Source: Alcanivorax sp. S71-1-4 (lineage in GTDB: Bacteria; Pseudomonadota; Gammaproteobacteria; Pseudomonadales; Alcanivoracaceae). Taken from it: 45,219 bases of DNA. Numbering within the stretch: the first letter of the stretch is position 1; the number at the start of each line of letters is the position of its first letter. Positions 42,000 through 45,219 of this stretch are shown in pieces. The notes under the pieces are model-generated. The model was not told the DNA's origin. It was given only the letters and a program-made list of their open reading frames with translations, and made no database searches. The stretch lies in contig NZ_AQOR01000032.1 in NCBI RefSeq assembly GCF_009846755.1, positions 1 to 45,219 on the forward strand. Reading direction: 5' to 3'. Both the position numbers and the translations under genes were made by a program.

Positions 42000-42059
42000 A
42001 ATCCTGAACCTTGTACCTTTGCAAGGTTCAGGATTGTAGTTGTAGGGATATACCTACAA
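42000..42059 (+). terminator. Pair of hairpins after the giant lipoprotein gene
   Basis: A 14-bp perfect stem (AATCCTGAACCTTG, 42000-42013, with its complement 42022-42035) and then TTGTAGG/CCTACAA (42040-42059). There is no clear T-run, so termination may be weak or Rho-assisted; RNA stabilisation is an alternative. Confidence 0.45.
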
Positions 42060-42121
42060 TATGAGGTGGAGAAATGTTAATTAGTGAAGATTTGCTATCG
42101 TGACCACCCTTAACTTTCTGA

Positions 42122-42193
42122 TTCTATCTTGCCATTTTGATAAATATCAAAGCTTTAAAGAAAGCGATTGCGCGCCTTTCTTCTATCTTGCCA
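42122..42193. repeat. 13-bp direct repeat TTCTATCTTGCCA
   Basis: Identical copies at 42122-42134 and 42181-42193 in AT-rich non-coding DNA. They could be recombination scars or regulator sites. Confidence 0.6.
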
Positions 42194-42508
42194 AGAACCC
42201 TAGGCATTCGTCTTTCTCTCTCAATAGTATTTTACCATCTGCATAGGAAGAATTTATTCTTGGATCTATCAAAAGAAGAAAAAGAAAAGTAGTTTTAATC
42301 ATTGCTTGTGTATGTCTTAGGATGAGGAATTATTTGTTTTACTCGTATTGTGTTTATTGATTTTCTGTTTTCTGGAATAGTCCCTACTGTCCATGGAGAA
42401 CATGGAGATAGCCAAATAGAGAAATCTAAAAAATCAACCGATGTTGGAGTTTCTCTGTGCTCTTAGGACTCAAAATAACTCTTAACGCTTTAAGTAAGGA
42501 GACAGAAT

Positions 42509-43207
42509 ATGAAAAGCCTAACCGGTACTATTTATCTTGGAGCTATAAGCGCTTGTTTGCTTTTGGCAGGTAATGCAAATGCAGCAATATTTGCTTCTAT
42601 TAACGGTGGATCGGCAGTGAGTTTGCCAACGGAAGCTGATCCGGACTTTTATTTTATCTTTAAGGGGGACGATGTAGAACTGAATCGCATACTCACGGTA
42701 ACTTGTGACGGGGTCACCGTTGGTGGCTTTCTTATGGAAGACCCGTCTGGAACGGTTCATATTGATGTCGTCCATGGCATGATTCAGGATACCTCAGGTT
42801 TCTTGTGCGATGAAATATTCATGGAATTTGATAATGGCTATCATGATGCACTCTACCCTGATCCGACTGTGTATGTAGATGGTGCTTGGTTCGCAGATAT
42901 AGGTGAGGGCCAATTACCAACATCTGCCACTTCAACAGCTGTCGTAACAGATACTATTAATAATGTTCAAGTTCTAGCGCCAGGAATATTTGGACCATCA
43001 TACTGCGATACTGCAACGGGTGGGTCAGGTGGTCCATTGTCTGTGGATTATAGTAATAACGGTACATCTGCTTCCTACTTCGATTTTGCGTCTTCCTTAG
43101 GGGGCTGTAGTCTGACCGGCACCTTATATGCTGTCCCAGCTAATTCTATGAAGATCTTTGATCCTAATCTCCCGCCCCAAGGAGATATTGATATTTGGAC
43201 TCAGTAA
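42509..43207 (+). CDS. Secreted protein resembling PraB-type alkane oxidation activators
   Basis: 232 residues; signal peptide about 1-25 (ANA). The mature part is strand-rich with paired Cys (VTCDG, FLCDE, SYCDT, GGCSL). The C-terminal block INNVQVLAP ... GGCSLTGTLYAVPANSMKI resembles the end of Pseudomonas PraA/PraB proteins, small secreted activators of alkane emulsification; the match is by pattern only. A strong ribosome site (AAGGAG) and a perfect terminator bound it as a single-gene unit. It lies in the AT-rich tract that begins inside the preceding gene, so it may be acquired. Confidence 0.6.
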   Translation: MKSLTGTIYLGAISACLLLAGNANAAIFASINGGSAVSLPTEADPDFYFIFKGDDVELNRILTVTCDGVTVGGFLMEDPSGTVHIDVVHGMIQDTSGFLCDEIFMEFDNGYHDALYPDPTVYVDGAWFADIGEGQLPTSATSTAVVTDTINNVQVLAPGIFGPSYCDTATGGSGGPLSVDYSNNGTSASYFDFASSLGGCSLTGTLYAVPANSMKIFDPNLPPQGDIDIWTQ

Positions 43208-43222
43208 GATAGTAGTGTGAAG

Positions 43223-43250
43223 AATAAAGGGCCCCGCTGGGCCCTTTATT
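43223..43250. terminator. 12-bp perfect terminator hairpin, bidirectional type
   Basis: AATAAAGGGCCC (43223-43234) pairs with GGGCCCTTTATT (43239-43250) around CGCT, 15 bp after the PraB-like gene. The A/T flanks on both sides allow termination in either direction. Confidence 0.9.
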
Positions 43251-43295
43251 CATAAATAGCTTCAATTTTATAGTTGACATTCTGGAGTCTCGGAT

Positions 43296-44009
43296 ATGGC
43301 TTATAGATCATTTGTTTTTTTTTCTATTGTATTTTTTCTTTCCGCTTGTTCGAAATTTCAAGACGCAGAAGTTGATCATGCTGATAACTATAAGTCATCG
43401 TATGCTGTTGGATATAAAACAGGCGCCTCTCTTAGTCGAAATTTTAATCAAGGGTATCAAATTGATATAGATGTATTCCTTGCTGCAATGAAAGACGGGA
43501 TACAAGGCCTAGAAGAAGGCTTACCCATGACTTATTCTGAGATGGATGAAGAACTACTGAGGTTCAACGAGGCTAGGCTTAAATTTTCTTTGGATAAAAA
43601 GAACGAATTAATAGAAAAAAACAGAATTCTAGGAGAAAAATACGCATCGGAGAACTCTTTGGATGCTGGGGTCGTGACATTAGGTAGTGGTATTCAGTAC
43701 AAAGTTATCGCATCGGGAACAGGAGATCGTTTGGCAGGTGACAATGATATCGTGTCTGTAAATTACGAGGCGGCTTATGTTGACGGGAGAGTATTTGACG
43801 ATTCTTTGGACAGGGAGGAGACACCAACTTTCAAAGTTAAGGATAGCATTCCAGGTTGGCGGGAAGTGCTAAAAATGATGAAAGAGGGAGACATATGGGA
43901 GGTTATGATCCCAGCAACCATGGCCTATGGGGAAAAAGGATATGGAGATACAATTGAGCCTGGGATGACATTGATATATAGAATGAGCCTTGAAAGCATC
44001 GAGGAATAA
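43296..44009 (+). CDS. FKBP-type peptidyl-prolyl isomerase lipoprotein (FkpA/Mip-like)
   Basis: 237 residues. Lipobox FLSAC, then a helical dimerisation domain (about 35-125) starting SYAVGYKTGASLSRNF, as in FkpA/Mip, and an FKBP domain (about 128-235) with GIQYKVIASGTGD, VSVNYEAAYVDGRVFDDS, SIPGWREVLKMMKEGD and PATMAYGEKG. It assists folding of periplasmic proteins. GGAG lies eight bases upstream. Codon use is AT-rich compared with the rest of the window. The gene is the last before IS debris, so horizontal origin is likely. Confidence 0.93.
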   Translation: MAYRSFVFFSIVFFLSACSKFQDAEVDHADNYKSSYAVGYKTGASLSRNFNQGYQIDIDVFLAAMKDGIQGLEEGLPMTYSEMDEELLRFNEARLKFSLDKKNELIEKNRILGEKYASENSLDAGVVTLGSGIQYKVIASGTGDRLAGDNDIVSVNYEAAYVDGRVFDDSLDREETPTFKVKDSIPGWREVLKMMKEGDIWEVMIPATMAYGEKGYGDTIEPGMTLIYRMSLESIEE

Positions 44010-44205
44010 ACGGGGTCAGACACTCACAACAATCAGGGGCGAGCCTGTAAATCAAATTGTGTAACTGTCCATGCCTCCGTACCCTGCAAAGGAGGATGCC
44101 CATGAGCAGCACAATAATAATCAGGGACAGCCACCGATTAGCGAATGTCCTACACAGGAATCAGAACGTAAACGGGGACAGGCGACGTCCCCCCGCTTTT
44201 GAGTA
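44010..44205. mobile_element. Mobile-element debris next to the IS3 element
   Basis: Short stretches such as CGGGGTCAGACACTCA and AACGGGGACAGGCGAC look like insertion-sequence termini. GGGGAC/GTCCCC form a hairpin near 44175-44193, possibly the terminal repeat of the IS3 element. No gene is intact here. Confidence 0.35.
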
Positions 44206-45064
44206 TCACAGCGCTTTAGAGCCAAGGGTTAATGTAACCGGATTGCGTGCCAACTGTCTCGCATAGGCGGATGGCGTCAATCCACCCAGCCCACGCTTTG
44301 GCCGTTCATCGTTATATTCTCGACGCCATTGCTCCACAATCACCTGGGCATGCGCCAGGCTAGTGAACCAATGCTCGTTGAGACATTCATCCCGGAAGCG
44401 CCCATTGAACGATTCAACATAGGCGTTCTGGTTGGGTTTGCCTGGCTGGATGAGGAACAGCTGCACGCCAGCCTCATGGGCCCAGGTCAGCATATCCTTG
44501 CCGCAGAATTCCTTACCGTTATCGGTACGGATGGCCTGAGGCAGCCCACGAGCCAGTGCCAGCCTGTCCAGCATGCGTATCACACCCATGCCGTTGATGC
44601 CGCGCTCAACAGCAATGGCAACCGCTTCATGAGTGGCGTCATCCACAATCGTCAGACACTTCAGCACGCGGCTATCGGCCGTGCGGTCGAAGACAAAATC
44701 CATGGACCAGACCCGGTTCGCCTCTGCTGGACGCACCAAGGGACAGCGATCCGAGATAGGGATTTTCTTGCGCTTTCGGCGCCGTACCTGAAGCCCTTCC
44801 AGCGCATACAGCCGATCAACACGCTTGTGGTTCACCAGGAGACCCGCCTGCCGTAGCTTCAGGTAGATCATTTCAGCCCCGTATCGGCGGTGACGGTGCA
44901 GCCAATGCAACTATCCGCTCGCGCAGCACCCCATTACGGTCTGGCGCAGGCTGATACCGGAAAGCGCTGGCGCTCATGCGAACCACGCGCAGTGCCCGCC
45001 GCTCAGACAAGCCCCTGCTCGTCATGAAACGCACCAGTTCACGTCTGGCTGGCGCGCTCACCAC
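44206..45064 (-). pseudogene. IS3-family transposase orfB, frameshifted
   Basis: The N-terminal part (45064 downwards) encodes ARRELVRFMTSRGLSERRALRVVRMSASAFRYQP, the usual start of an IS3/IS407-group OrfB, and runs into a stop at 44873. The rest, in another frame, has [14 protein letters not shown], the integrase core with WSMDFVFD (first Asp), RTDNGKEF (second Asp) and [19 protein letters not shown] (Glu). One extra base at about 44899 separates the two; removing it restores [13 protein letters not shown]. The gene is therefore probably inactive unless the copy is rescued by frameshifting. Confidence 0.85.
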
Positions 45065-45219
45065 TTTTTTCGCAGGGCTTCCTTGGTGATCTCGTTCTCA
45101 AGCAGCGTTTCGGCCAGCAATTTCTTCAGGCGGGCATTCTCGGATTCCAGCTCCTTGAGCCGCTTAGCATCCGAGACGCTCATGCCGCCAAACTTGCTCT
45201 TCCAGAGGTAATAGCTGGC
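45058..45219 (-). CDS. IS3-family transposase orfA, partial
   Basis: The last 53 codons of OrfA: YYLWKSKFGGMSVSDAKRLK followed by a leucine-zipper-like ELESENARLKKLLAETLLENEI and EALRKKW, ending at 45058. The beginning lies outside the window. The heptanucleotide AAAAAAG (45070-45064) just before the stop is the classical -1 slippery site that fuses OrfA to OrfB in IS3 elements. Confidence 0.88.
   Translation of the reverse strand, partial: ASYYLWKSKFGGMSVSDAKRLKELESENARLKKLLAETLLENEITKEALRKKW

Larger units (their letters stand above)
41935..42508. other. 574-bp AT-rich intergenic region
   Basis: No gene is supported. It contains two adjacent hairpins (42000-42059) after the giant lipoprotein gene, a 13-bp direct repeat (42122 and 42181), and the promoter region of the PraB-like gene. 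Confidence 0.55.

Noticed and set aside
42000-42059. Hairpin pair considered as an integron attC site
   Set aside because: The core GTTRRRY/RYYYAAC boxes are absent, and no integrase or cassette array is present.
1-45219. Search for CRISPR arrays, diversity-generating retroelements, retrons, prophage and tRNA-anchored islands
   Set aside because: No regularly spaced repeats, reverse transcriptase, phage structural genes or tRNA genes were found on reading both strands.

Overview
The window reads as chromosomal DNA of a GC-rich gammaproteobacterium. The gene set (cis/trans fatty acid isomerase Cti, a CFA-synthase-like methyltransferase, a FadL-like outer-membrane protein, a protein resembling the PraB alkane-oxidation activators, several secreted or lipid-anchored proteins) and a recurrent GTAGGGTGGG-type palindromic repeat point towards a hydrocarbon- or lipid-degrading lineage such as Alcanivoracaceae. 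That assignment is an inference from gene content; no rRNA or other taxonomic marker is present. I saw no tRNA, rRNA, CRISPR array or prophage.

Layout. 0.1-4.7 kb: two OmpA-family porin-like proteins in tandem, the first in an apparent operon with an Ig-like lipoprotein. 4.9-5.7 kb: a membrane GGDEF protein with a degenerate active site. 5.8-11.7 kb: a lipid-modification locus with divergent arms. The minus arm has an NTF2-like lipoprotein and a chalcone-isomerase-like secreted protein. The plus arm has DUF2878, a DUF1295 reductase-like protein, a CFA-synthase-like methyltransferase and a sensor kinase, ending tail to tail with an OmpR-type regulator. 11.7-17 kb: YaiI, a DEAD-box helicase with a structured leader, and Cti. 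17-19.4 kb: a sphingomyelinase-C-like enzyme followed directly by a lipase-foldase-like protein. 19.6-24.9 kb: small lipoprotein, DUF1643, nitroreductase, UbiB/ABC1 kinase, ribbon-helix-helix/zinc-ribbon protein, DUF427. 25.2-33.3 kb: choice-of-anchor I lipoprotein, MgtC, 1-Cys peroxiredoxin, hotdog thioesterase, a tightly overlapped YbjQ-YbjQ-M48 peptidase operon, a second chalcone-isomerase-like protein, DUF3301 and RlmA. 33.4-35.9 kb: two paralogous LysR regulators. 35.9-37.1 kb: about 1.2 kb without a convincing gene. 37.1-44 kb: FadL-like protein, a giant Ig-like lipoprotein, a PraB-like secreted protein and an FKBP lipoprotein. 44.2 kb to the end: an IS3-family element with a frameshifted transposase.

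How the parts fit. Many products act on membranes or lipids: methyl(ene) transfer to acyl chains, cis/trans isomerisation, phospholipid or sphingolipid hydrolysis, hydrophobic substrate uptake, and cell-wall anchoring. The kinase/regulator pair beside the CFA-like operon is a plausible envelope sensor for it.

The strongest anomalies are these. (1) The 3.4-kb Ig-like lipoprotein gene at 38.5-41.9 kb passes through three codon-usage regimes, with a sharp switch near 39,838 into an AT-rich tract that runs to the IS3 element. (2) A family of four ~170-bp palindromic repeats shows matched changes in both arms of individual copies, and one copy has supplied the C-terminal codons of the sensor kinase. 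(3) A lipase-foldase-like gene is coupled to a sphingomyelinase. (4) The same dyad lies in front of both the ribbon-helix-helix gene and the UbiB-family gene.
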